Shown here: positions 1-11,382 of the stretch, piece after piece | How positions within the stretch are numbered: position 1 is the stretch's first letter | Layout: each line of letters opens with the position of its first letter | Origin: Stramonita haemastoma | Taxonomy: Eukaryota > Mollusca > Gastropoda > Neogastropoda > Muricidae | Direction: 5' to 3' | Assembly (NCBI GenBank): GCA_030674155.1 | Contig: CM060326.1 | Location: 29,487,286-29,499,785 of the forward strand | DNA length: 12,500 bases | Made by a program: the position numbers and the translations under genes | The notes under the pieces: model-generated | The model's input: the letters and a program-made list of their open reading frames with translations, nothing else | The model's database searches: none | Told to the model about the DNA's origin: nothing

Positions 1-374
1 TGCAAAATGTGTTGTGTGCTGCATTTCGTGTTTGAAAGATGGTGCATCTAAGCTTCTCAGTCTTTTTTTTCTGTCTTTTTTTGTGTTTCTTTCTTCTTGC
101 TTTGTCTTTTTTGTTCCTGTTCTAGATCTAGCTTTCTGTCTTAATTACTTTGTTTTCATTCCTTTTCTTTTGCTTTCTTCTGATCTTGATTGCTCCTTTT
201 TTTATTTTAGTTATTTCTCCATTTTCCTTCAATTCTTTCTATTCTTTTGTATTTTTTGCCTTTTGTTATTTTCGCTTTTTGTTGAAAAAATCTATTCCAC
301 AGAAAGATTCAGGGATAGGTACATTGATCAACTGAAATTCAGAGAGATAGACAAGCAGGCAGAAAGACAAAGAG
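1..374. other. T-rich non-coding leader before microsatellite block
   Basis: This stretch is strongly T-rich on the plus strand, with many runs of TTTTT separated by C or G. The open frames here translate to low-complexity Phe/Leu/Ser strings with no recognisable domain, as expected from T-rich DNA. I see no gene, splice-bounded exon or mobile element. Confidence 0.6.
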
Positions 375-481
375 CATACATACATACATACATACATACA
401 TACATACATACATACATACATACATACATACATACATACATACATACATACATACATACATACATACAACAGTACAGGACA

Positions 482-512
<31 letters not shown>

Positions 513-630
513 TACATACATACATACATATACATACATACATTACATATACATTACATTACATTACATTACATTACTACATACTATATCATACATAATA
601 CATACATAATACATAATATATATATATATG
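375..630. repeat. Compound microsatellite CATA-CAGA-CATA-ACATT-AT
   Basis: A CATA tetranucleotide run fills 375-468. It is followed by a short unique joint, a CAGA run at 483-510, more CATA at about 511-543, an ACATT pentanucleotide run at about 541-576, and a short AT run ending near 630. Each motif differs from its neighbour by one or two base changes, which suggests stepwise mutation and re-expansion of one ancestral array. Predicted proteins with repeated Tyr-Ile-His-Thr come from this repeat and are not genes. Confidence 0.95.
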
Positions 631-810
631 CACATACCTCAGGTTAATGCCCAAACACTTTCGAGGAAGGCAGGAGGGGGGGGGGAGCAGCATCTTCTAT
701 GTAGTTACTCTTCTTGTCCATTTCTTCCAAAAACTTCTGAAGTATCTTTGTTTTCTACTGGACTTCCCAATTCACACACAGATACACAAAAAAAACATTT
801 TGCGAAGATA

Positions 811-850
811 GACAGACAGACAGACAGACAGAAGACAGACAGACAGACAG
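811..850. repeat. GACA tetranucleotide microsatellite
   Basis: GACA repeats with one interruption (GAA) near 831. The same motif recurs at 483-510, 4050-4107 and 11156-11178, so it is a recurrent motif in this genome. Confidence 0.9.
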
Positions 851-1150
851 AACAAAAGAACAACAGACAAGCAGTAAATGCATGACAATGAGAAAAGAGA
901 AAAAATTGCGTGCGTTAGAAATGAATCAAGAGCGGGAAGGAAAGCCTAGTCACGCAAAGGCTAGGTAATGAGCCGTCACCTAAGAAACCCAGGAGAGACG
1001 CGAGGACTACGTGGCATCAGGAGAAGAAGGCAGGCTAAGGAGCAGGGGCAAGTCCGTCAACACAAGCCACGTTTTAAATGAATATTAATGATTTACAAAA
1101 CAGGAACATACTTTTTTATCACTTTTACAATTTTTTATCACTATGATAAT
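851..1150. other. Unique, relatively GC-rich patch, no supported gene
   Basis: Positions about 900-1075 are noticeably more GC-rich and less repetitive than the surroundings. A short arginine-rich open frame runs from an ATG at 968 to a TGA near 1080 (about 36 codons). Nothing supports it as a gene: there is no recognisable domain, no context and no neighbouring exon. It could be a fragment of an old mobile element or of a host transcript. Confidence 0.4.
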
Positions 1151-1159
1151 TCGGTCAGC

Positions 1160-1965
1160 AATGGACATTTTTTTTATCACCTGATAGTTTTTTTATCACC
1201 TATGGACAATTTCATCACCTGGACATTTGCTATCTGCATGGACAGTTTTCTTATTAGCATGGCCATTGTTATCTGCATGACAATATTGTCGATCTCATGG
1301 ACAATTTTCTGTCTGCATGGACAGTTTCTATCTGCATGGACAGTTTTCTGTCTGCATGGCCCAGTTTTCTATCTGCATGGACAATTTTCGATCACCATGG
1401 ACAGTTTTCTATCTGCATGGACAGTTTTCTGTCTCTGACAATTTCCTATTGCATGGACAGTTTTCTGTCTGCATGAACAGTTTTCTATCTGCATGGACAG
1501 TTTTCTATCTGCATGGACAGTTTTCCTATCCATGGACAGTTTTCTGTCTGCATGGACAATTTTCTTCTGCATGGACATTTTCCTGTCTGCATGGACAGTT
1601 TTCCTTCTGCATGGACAGTTTTCTGTCTGCATGGACAGTTTCCTATCTGCATGGACAATTTTCTATCTGCATGGACAGTTTTCCATCTGCTTGGACAGTT
1701 GTTTTTTTTATCTGCACGGACAATTTTCTATAGATTTTTTTTTATCAGCAGGACAATTATTTGTTTTCCATAACAGGGGCATTTTTTTCTGGATTAGATC
1801 ATATTTTTTCAACAAGATATTTTTCTATATACATGGACAGTTTTCTATCAGCATAGACACTCTTCTAACGAAAGTGACCAACTTTCCATAAGCAGACCAA
1901 TTTTCTATTACCAGGACAATTTTCATCAGGGACAATTTTCTGTTTATAAGACAGTTAAATTCAGA
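1160..1965. repeat. 20-bp minisatellite, about 30 units
   Basis: The array is built from a 20-bp unit with consensus GCATGGACAGTTTTCTATCT. The recurring variants are ATCT/GTCT at the end and ACAG/ACAA in the middle. Units are most regular between about 1225 and 1700. They decay at both edges, with T-tract expansions near 1170-1200 and 1690-1745 and shortened units at 1840-1960. Because 20 is not a multiple of 3 and the unit has few stops in any frame, overlapping open frames run through all three plus-strand frames (for example 1088-1438, 1317-1733, 1493-1891) and one minus-strand frame. Their products are 20-residue periodic peptides, which I read as by-products of the repeat. Confidence 0.95.
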
Positions 1966-2256
1966 GCGATTTAGGGGTAGAAGAAAGATCCTTCTAGATG
2001 ATTGCAAAAAAAACGCTTTCTTCTTCGTAGAGAATACTGACACGCACACAATAAGACCAAACTGGCATTACAGGTCTTTAACAATCAGTTTATTCTAGCA
2101 TTTAAATGACTGCCAAAAACACACAAAAAAGTGCAATAATTATGTTCTTGGGTGTTCCTAAACTTTACACTACGGAGGTCACCCAGAATACTTGGTCTCA
2201 CGCACCAGACCTGGGAATCAGTGTGACACCTATACAGTACACACTGACTGAGAATC
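1966..2256. other. Unique spacer between minisatellite and GT array
   Basis: AT-moderate unique sequence. I see no SINE boxes, inverted repeat or convincing coding frame here. Confidence 0.5.
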
Positions 2257-2775
<519 letters not shown>

Positions 2776-3482
2776 TTATTCATTCATTCATTCATAGCTC
2801 CTCTACCCTATCACTCTACTCACTCAGTAAATACTCCCCCTAGTCCAAAAGAGCGAGGGGACATGAGAGAAGAACGCAACAGAGATCTTTTTTTCCATTC
2901 TTCACGATCCGTTGCTAGTAGGTGGTTTTGCAGTGGTTGGGGCGCCAAGTCTTTGATGTTGTCAACCTATGATTTCTTTTGGGCGGCTTCTTCTTACTCT
3001 TGGCCCTCGACTGTTTCCTTGCTGATGGACTTTATGCTAGTTGTGTGTCATAGTGTGTGACCAAACCACATCAAGCTTTTCTCCTCTTTATGGTGGAGAG
3101 CAAAGGCTCTTGGGGGCCCACACGCTTTTTTGATTTCTTCTTTCACATAGTTATTGGTCTTGTGTTCTTTGTATGATATTTTGAGGAGTCTTCTGTGGCA
3201 CTTGTTCTCGAATGCTTGGATTCTCCTCTCTAACTCTGCTGTCAGAGTCCATGATTCACAGCCATATAGGAGGATAGATATCACGAGGGATTTGTAAAGG
3301 TGGTATTTGGTGCAGAAGCTGATGTTGTTGCTTCTGATGAACTTCTCGAGTCTGACTAGAGCAGATGTTGCTGTTGCAATGCGAGCTTTCACTTCATTGT
3401 TTGATGTGCCATCTTTTGTTAGGATGGAGCCTAAGTATTTGAATTGGCTCACCTCTTCTAGTGTTTCTCCATTCATCAAATT
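2776..3482 (-). pseudogene. 5'-truncated, decayed non-LTR retrotransposon (RT C-terminal region)
   Basis: On the minus strand an open stretch of about 143 codons (3479 down to the stop at 3048) resembles the region C-terminal to the reverse transcriptase domain in LINE ORF2 proteins. FKYLGSIL lies at residues 13-20, LLYGCESWTL at 70-79, CHRRLL near 94-99, and KSLMWFGH near the end. Reading on in the same frame below 3048, the family-like sequence continues through three internal stops (TGA, TAA, TAG). It then reaches a stretch that reads VDNIKDL, then LLATDREEWKKRS, then SLMSPR, which is typical of the very end of such proteins. The final stop is followed by a short 3' region and a small tandem tail of about four ATTC units (AATG-type on the minus strand) near 2779-2796. 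The catalytic YxDD region and the endonuclease are missing, so this is a 5'-truncated dead copy. The short 3' UTR and tandem tail suit an RTE-like clade, but clade assignment is an inference. It is often labelled endonuclease-reverse transcriptase in mollusc annotations. Confidence 0.88.
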
Positions 3483-3929
3483 CCAGAAATAGAAATAATT
3501 CCCCTAGAAAAGAAAGGCGAAAGAGGATATGACACACAGACTTATTTTTGTATTATTCGTCTTTTTTTTCTGATCTTAATTTATTTTCCTTTCTCTAATG
3601 ATCACCCGTTATTTATATCCATATGCTTCTTCGGTTTCTTGTTCTTTATAGTAATATTAAAAACGGAGCAGCATGACCAAATTTTGAAGTCGTTTGAGGC
3701 TGCTTACTTATTTTCTTTCCATATTTTGTGGTTTGTTGTTTTTTTTTTAAATCATTGGCTAGCAGACGTCGTTTGTCATCGGGTCTGTGACAGACTTTAT
3801 GAATCATTAACGTCTGGCTGTCAATGTTCCACACATATATCATAGTCTTTGCTATAATTCATCTCCTCTTTCCTTTACAGCAGCCTAAAAAAAAAGGCTT
3901 CATGGAGTAAGGGAGGGGTAGATGAAGGG

Positions 3930-3932
<3 letters not shown>
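3483..3932. other. AT-rich unique spacer
   Basis: Upstream (minus sense) of the LINE truncation point similarity stops at once: a TAG lies about nine codons before the homologous start. The remaining DNA is AT-rich with T-runs (about 3563-3570, 3739-3748) and a run of nine A near 3887-3895. No gene is supported. Confidence 0.5.
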
Positions 3933-4021
<89 letters not shown>

Positions 4022-4048
4022 GAGACGAGACAGACGAGAGCAGAAAGA

Positions 4049-4107
<59 letters not shown>

Positions 4108-4150
4108 TTAAGAGCATTTACACATAAACATACACACACAAAAAACACAC

Positions 4151-4185
<35 letters not shown>

Positions 4186-4470
4186 CACACACATATACCA
4201 CACACATGCATGCTCTTAAACATGTGTGTGTGTGCGTGTGTGTGCGTGTGCTGCGTGCGTGTGTGTGTGTGTGTTTGCGTGCGTTCGTGTGCTGCACGCA
4301 CGCCTTGTGTGTGTCTGTTTGACTATTTTGATATATATATATATATATATAATATATAATATATATATATAATATATACATATATACATACATTTATATA
4401 TATAATATATATATATATGCATACATATATATATATATATAAATTAGAATAGCAACACAACATATATATT

Positions 4471-4520
<50 letters not shown>

Positions 4521-4657
4521 TATTATATATATGTGTGTGTGTGGTGTGTGTGTGGTGTGTGATTATCGTATATCTATTATCTATCTATCTATTATTATCT
4601 ATTTCTATCTATTAGTCCATCTATTTTCTGTGTCTGTGTCTGTGTCTGTGTCTGTGT
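3933..4657. repeat. Seven-motif compound microsatellite (GA-GACA-CA-GT-AT-GT-TATC-TGTGTC)
   Basis: The order is GA (3933-4020), a short GACGA joint, GACA (4050-4107), CA (4132-4207), GT with GCGT variants (4221-4316), AT with interruptions (about 4331-4531), GT with GG slips (4532-4561), TATC (about 4570-4616) and TGTGTC hexamers (about 4628-4657). The CA run and the following GT run are complementary. The inner palindrome CACACACATG (4199-4208) and CATGTGTGTG (4221-4230) leaves a 12-nt loop, so a single strand here could fold into a long hairpin. All open frames in this block are low complexity. Confidence 0.95.
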
Positions 4658-4867
4658 GTATTGAATCCCCAAGAACCCCATTAACAGGATATTTGTCTAA
4701 CCCCTCTAAGCGGGTTCTGCGAGTGCGCGTTTTTTTTTTTTCTTTCAACAACATGCATATCTACATGGCTTTAACACATTAAATTTAAAGGAACATGTGG
4801 CACACCTGTCTTTTAAACTACAGCACTTACTTTCATAAATCTGCCAACAAGTTCCAGTTTTATTTTT
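4658..4867. other. Short unique spacer
   Basis: Unique DNA between two repeat blocks, with a T-run at about 4731-4741 and a 7-bp inverted pair AGAACCC / GGGTTCT near 4669 and 4711. No gene is seen. Confidence 0.5.
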
Positions 4868-5510
<643 letters not shown>

Positions 5511-6147
5511 CAGACACACTAAAGCCACTCAAGAAAGAAAAACATAAATCATCCTGTTTTCTTCACGAATGTCCAGTTCAGTCAGACAGATTTTGAAGAT
5601 GCCGGACATCAAATACAGCTCGTCAATGTGAACCTTTTACGTTTAATGGGAGGACAGACTAAACGCTGAAAAAAAAAGAGAAAAGATTTCATCCCCGACG
5701 ACACTAAGCTTGATGACATGGGCAGCAGCAAGACTTCAGAACTACAAAAAAAGACTTGTTATTTACATGTCTGTGTATCAGTTCAATATCCTTTGATTGT
5801 TCTTGTTTTACAGCTCTGTTTTGGAGTGGGTTTTGGTGTTTTTTTTTTTGGGGGGTTGCATGTTTGTTACTGTGTTTGTCAAGGAAAATACTAAGTGTGC
5901 ACGAGCTTGGGAAAACATTGTTAATGGCATTATAGAATCCTGGCAAACAAAATTTACTTAACAAGCTGCAAGTTGTTGTTTATATATCTGTTTGCTTTAT
6001 ATTTAGTCAATATGATTTGAATTTTTCCTCGCAAATGTGCTGTCGTTTTGCATAGTTTTTTTTTTTAAGAAAAGTATACACGTGTCCAAAATATTTATAG
6101 AAAATGTCCATACACAGATGGGTATTGGCATTTTAATTTTCTCTACA
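5511..6147. other. Largest unique stretch, no supported gene
   Basis: About 630 bp of mostly non-repetitive, AT-rich DNA with a T/G-rich patch near 5840-5857. I looked for RT, transposase, tRNA boxes and exon-like frames on both strands and saw none. The 86-codon minus frame at 5704-5964 has no recognisable motif. Confidence 0.5.
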
Positions 6148-6396
<249 letters not shown>

Positions 6397-6630
6397 CAGA
6401 CAAGTTGTTCATTTTTTGTGACTGTGAAAGTACCGTTGGAGTCACTAGCACCCCGATGACATAATGCTATGTTCGTACATCAGTATGCTATGCTCACATG
6501 ATTATATGTACATCTTTGCAAAATTAAGCAGTTAGACATTTCCATCATCTTTGTGAGGCGCTGTGTTATCGAAATGTCTTATTCATATATCAATGGTATG
6601 CTTTTAGTCATATGTGTATGTATGTAGATG
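6397..6630. other. Unique spacer
   Basis: Non-repetitive AT-moderate DNA with no motif I recognise. Confidence 0.45.
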
Positions 6631-6737
<107 letters not shown>

Positions 6738-6952
6738 CCCACCGTTCGCTTCATTCTCTTGTTTATGTCTTGGCAGGTAGTACTTTGAATGTGCACGAGT
6801 CCAAAATAGCAGCTCTTATACCAAAAATGTCGTTCATGTTGTTTATGACGGTAGTGGAAGTTCTTGATTGGTGGTAGTGGTGGTGGTAGTGGTGTGTTTG
6901 TTTACGGCTTTTACTTTATTTTGCATGCTTTGATTTATTACTGATGTACAGT
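6738..6952. other. Unique spacer
   Basis: Non-repetitive apart from a short GGTGGTAGT patch near 6870-6892. No gene is supported. Confidence 0.45.
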
Positions 6953-7373
6953 GTGAATGTGAGAGTGTGAGTGTGTACGTATGAGCATGTGTCTGTCGTG
7001 CGTAAATATGCGTATGTGCGTGCGAGTGTGTGTATGCGTGCGTGTATGCGCGCGCGAGTGTGTGTGTGTGAGTGTGTGTGTTTGCATGTGTTTGTGTTTG
7101 TTTGTGGGTGGGGGTGCATGCGTGTATATGATTGTGTTTGCGTGCATGCATGCGTGCGTGTGTGCGTGTGTGTGTATGTGTGTGCGCGTGCTCGCGTGTG
7201 TTGTGTGTGTGAGGTGTGTGTGGTAGTGTGTGTGTGTGTATACGTGCGCGTGTGCGTGTGCGTGTGTGTGGATAAGTATATGTTTGTATGAGGTGTTGTG
7301 TGTGAGTGTGTGCGCGCGCGCATGTGTATATGTGTGTGTGTGTGCGTCGTGTGTGTGTGTGAGCGTGTGTGTT
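6953..7373. repeat. Degenerate GT array rich in GCGT/GTAT variants
   Basis: About 420 bp of alternating purine-pyrimidine-biased DNA made of GT with frequent GCGT, GTAT, GAGT and TTTG variants. It is older and more diverged than the arrays at 2257 and 8567. A fully alternating core of about 42 bp (7306-7347) includes GCGCGCGCGC, the classic Z-DNA-prone composition. Cys/Val and His/Thr open frames on both strands reflect the repeat. Confidence 0.93.
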
Positions 7374-7788
7374 GTTTCAGAGCGTTTGTTTTTCTTTTAA
7401 TGCAATATATATTCTTGTCACTGTTCAAATCAGTCCATGTATTTATTTATGACCTTGTTTGCTTGGTCCTCGTCTACAAAAAAGTTCACAACAATAACAA
7501 CAACAACAAAAAAACCTCACTGCATATCTTCTTTAAGAACTGCCAAATGCATACTCGTTACTTATGTTTAGTGAGCATCTTCCAGACTTTTCTCCTCTAA
7601 GGATCTAAGCATGCAGACAGCATTGATCATACGTATCAAGCAGACCTCATTTATCCTCATTTATCATCTTGTCCAGTAACACATACTCCCGAATCATTAA
7701 TGCACGCCTAGCTATCAGTCTCTTGAAGGTTTGATAGTACGTCTTTCCTTTGTGCAAGACACTCTTGCTTACAGAGAAAAAGGAGGGG
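7374..7788. other. Unique spacer upstream of SINE copy 1
   Basis: Includes an ACA-rich patch (about 7486-7516) and otherwise unique DNA. No coding frame with recognisable family features is seen. Confidence 0.45.
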
Positions 7789-8136
7789 GGGGGACGGGAT
7801 TGCCTAGTGCAGTGGTCACAACATTGCACTCGCAATCTGACAACCCGGGCTCGAATCCCGTTCGAGGGGATAATTATTTTTCCCTGGATTTAAAATCAGT
7901 GCCCACCTCACTCTCCCCAAAAAGTCTTTCGGATGAGACTATAAGCCAAAGCCTTGTGTGTGAACACCCACAGAACATCTTGTACACACGTTAAATTTGT
8001 TCCGCTTTTCGTAAGAGTAGGCCATTGTGAGCTGGTGGGAACAGATGACAAAATTTACAAAACGAGTATCCACACAGGGCAGGATGCTAAAAAAAAAAAA
8101 AGCACACAAATGCTCATTCCATTATCCTCGGTACAA
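7789..8136 (+). mobile_element. tRNA-derived SINE, copy 1
   Basis: A tRNA-like head starts with GGGGACGGGAT and has an A-box-like TTGCCTAGTGCAGTGG at 7800-7815 and a B-box GGGCTCGAATCC at about 7848-7859, which together form an internal RNA polymerase III promoter. The body carries GTCTTTCGGATGAGAC at about 7924-7939. It shares a 28-base perfect block (7998-8025) with the inverted copy at 11752-12076, and colinear similarity throughout. The 3' part has a run of about 13 A (8089-8101), a decayed hairpin (GCACacaaATGC), and a last shared segment CATTATCCTCGG near 8119-8132. The head is complete, unlike copy 2. The SINE body resembles elements frequent in molluscs. Naming a published family would need a database comparison. 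Confidence 0.88.
7800..7859 (+). promoter_or_regulatory. Pol III internal promoter (A and B boxes) of SINE copy 1
   Basis: The A-box-like stretch at 7800-7815 and the B-box at about 7848-7859 (GGGCTCGAATCC, close to the tRNA consensus GGTTCGANTCC) are spaced as in tRNA genes. Copy 2 supports the A-box reading with TAGTCTAGCGG, which is closer to a tRNA D-arm. Whether it is active cannot be seen from sequence. Confidence 0.7.
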
Positions 8137-8331
8137 AAAAATAATTTAAAAAAAACAGTTGATAAAAACAATTACTAAATGAAGAAAATGAGACAAAGGA
8201 TGTGATGTGGGGCTGGGGTGGTAAAGGGGGGGGGGGTTGAGACAGACAGATCAGGACAGTGATGGACAAGGAGACAGATAAACAGGGTCATAAGCAGGGA
8301 AAGTCACTTCATTCATGAAAAGCAAAAAGAC
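8137..8331. other. Spacer with A- and G-runs
   Basis: Follows the SINE end with A-rich DNA, then a GGGGT-rich patch with a run of eleven G at about 8226-8236 and a short GACA run. No gene is seen. Confidence 0.45.
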
Positions 8332-8554
8332 TACACACACACATACACAACACACATACACATACACACACATACACACACATACACACGCACATACACA
8401 CAATACACACACACATACACATACACACATACACACATACACACACACACATATATATATATAACACACATACACACACACATACACAGAGATAGAGATA
8501 GACAGAGACAGAGACAGAGAAAGACAGAGAAAGACATAGAAAGACAGACAGACA

Positions 8555-8612
<58 letters not shown>

Positions 8613-8671
8613 ACACACACACGCACGCACACACGCACCACCACCACACCACACACACACACACACCACGA

Positions 8672-8711
<40 letters not shown>

Positions 8712-8713
8712 AG
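8332..8713. repeat. Compound CA / CATA / GATAGA-GACAGA array
   Basis: CA and CATACA variants fill 8332-8487. GATA/GACAGA/GAAAGACA hexamer-like units follow at about 8488-8557. A nearly pure CA run lies at 8557-8611, and then interrupted CACC/CACG variants run to 8713. Open frames are His-Thr or Cys-Val polymers. Confidence 0.95.
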
Positions 8714-8782
8714 AGCTAGTTGGAGACAAAACAAGCCAAGTGACAGAGAGGAAAGGAAAGAATCTCTCGTGAGAAAAACAAC

Positions 8783-10370
8783 GTTTTGTCCTGTACAGTA
8801 GAATAACTCATTCATACCACAGGAGAAACAATAGAATTATGTCCTTTATAGTAACATATACTATTTCCACCATACAAGAAAAAACAAAATCCGACTGAAC
8901 ACTGCAGCATACATCATTTTTCGCCATGGGAGGAACGATAAATACCTGTCCTTTACAGAAACGTACATCATTGATACTAGAAAAGACAACAAAACCCGTT
9001 CTATACAGTAACATACATTGCTCACACAATCGAAAGAAACAACAATACCCAGTCCTATACAGTAACATACATCACTCACGGCATAGAGGAACAAAAAAAA
9101 TCCTCTCCCATACAGTTACGTACGTAATACACATTATTAGAGAAACAAAACCACCCCCAGTCTATTCAGTAACATACATCATTCACACTACCTGAGAAAC
9201 AACAAAGTCCTGTCCTACTTTACAGCAAATACATAATCCACACTACGAGAGAAACAACAAAATCATGTCTATGCATAGATTACTCATATCATAAGAGAAA
9301 CAACAACACCACGTCCTTTACAGTAACATACATCGTTCACACCATGAGAGACAATAATTATAAACCTGTCCTTTACAGTAATATACATCATTCACACCGT
9401 GAGAGACAACATAATCCTGTCCTTTACAGTAACATACATCATTCACACCATGAGAGACAACATAATCCCGTCCTATACATTCACATACCTCATTCACATT
9501 ATCAAGGTACAACAAAATATGTACTATACAATAACATACATCATTCACACCATAGGAAAAACAGCAAAATCCCATCATATAAAGGAACATACATCATTCA
9601 CACCATCAGAGACAATATAACTCTGTCCTTTACAGTAATATACATCATTCACACCATGAAAGACAACAAATCCTGTCCTTTACACTAACCATACATTATT
9701 CACACCATGAGAGATAACACAATCCTGTCCTTTACAGTAACATACATCATTCACACCATGAGAGACAATATAATCATGTCCTTTACAGTAATATACAGCA
9801 TTCACACCATGAGAGACAATATAATTCTGTCCTTTACAGTAACATACATCATTCACACCTTGAGAGACAACATAATCCCGTCCTTTACAGTAACATACGC
9901 CATTCACACCAAGAGAGACAACATAATCCTGTCCTTTACAGTAACATAAATCACCATGAGATTCACACCATGAGAGACAATATAATCCTGTCCTTTACGA
10001 TACCATACATCATTCACACCATGTGACAACATAATCCCGTCCTTTACATTCACATACCTCATTCACATTATCAAAGGTACAACAAAATATGGTACTATAC
10101 AACAACATACATCATTCACACCATAGGAAAAACAGCAAAATCCCATCATATATAAAGGAACATACATCATTCACACTGTAAGCAAAAAAAACAACAACAT
10201 CAACACAATCCTGTCCTATACACTAACATACATCCTTCACACCAAGAAAGCAACGACAAAAAATCCCGCTTGATACAGTCACAAATACATCACTCGTTTT
10301 ACCAGAAGATACAACAAAAATCTGATCGTATACAATGTTGCACGTCATCCACACAAAGAGAAACACAAGC
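8783..10370. repeat. 51-bp minisatellite/satellite array, about 31 units
   Basis: The repeat unit is 51 bp. In order it contains CATCATTCACACCATGAGAG, then ACAACATAATCCTGTCC, then TTTACAGTAACATA. The spacing of the conserved TCCTGTCC/TCATGTCC blocks at 9723 and 9774 shows the period directly. Units are degenerate at 8783-9340, nearly identical at 9340-10020, and degenerate again to about 10370. Since 51 is three times 17, every frame keeps phase. Plus frames therefore encode a 17-residue period (RDNIILSFTVTYIIHTM) and minus frames another (GVNDVCYCKGQDYVVSH). I treat both as repeat artefacts, as they have no start context, domain or neighbouring coding exon. Confidence 0.95.
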
Positions 10371-10780
10371 TGAGACCTACAGTCCGATACACAGCAGACC
10401 GACAAGCAGAGTCGCTGCTGTAGCCTACAGATGGATCGATAAATCAGACGAAAAAGGAAAGTGTTCAATTGATACCAGACATGCTCCTTCCTAGACAGGC
10501 GTAAGTTTAAATAAAACGAAAACAAAGCAATAAATCAAGGTAGAGAGTAGACGTGCTAAAAAATAAAAATATAAAAGCAACTCACAGATACACTTTCAGA
10601 GGAAAAGAAACAACAACAAAAACATATTCATGACAGACAGAAGTGGAGGGGACTAAGAATGCCAACGAAAGAGTAGGGTGGTACTGATCTTAAGATGATA
10701 CTGAGGGGGGTGGGGGGGCGGGGAACAGTAAGAATAGTTGTGCGTTTTCAAGTGTGTCTGTGTGGGTTTTTTTTTTCGTG
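10371..10780. other. Unique A-rich spacer
   Basis: Mostly A-rich unique DNA with AACAACAA patches, G-runs near 10705-10720 and a T-run at 10767-10776. The minus frame at 10223-10525 overlaps the end of the minisatellite and shows no family motif. No gene is supported. Confidence 0.5.

Positions 10781-11382
<602 letters not shown>

Noticed and set aside
375..576. CRISPR-like array or other spaced repeat
   Set aside because: The repeats are contiguous tetra- and pentanucleotides with no unique spacers. The 20-bp and 51-bp arrays are likewise head-to-tail tandems without spacers.
1088..1891. Periodic peptide frames that look like a repeat protein
   Set aside because: All three plus frames and a minus frame are open, so the 20-bp unit alone explains them, and indels between units break phase often.
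3048..3479. An intact reverse transcriptase gene
   Set aside because: The catalytic and endonuclease regions are absent and three stops interrupt the remainder, so it is only a truncated relic.
5704..5964. 86-codon minus-strand frame in unique DNA
   Set aside because: It has no recognisable motif, no splice or promoter context that I can support, and a length common by chance in AT-rich DNA.
7800..7872. Functional tRNA gene at the SINE head
   Set aside because: A and B boxes are present, but the sequence does not close a proper acceptor stem and continues directly into a shared SINE body, with a second copy elsewhere.
7924..7950. Hammerhead core in the SINE body (GGATGAGAC)
   Set aside because: It resembles CUGAUGAG, but no stem II and no properly spaced GAAA follow in either copy.
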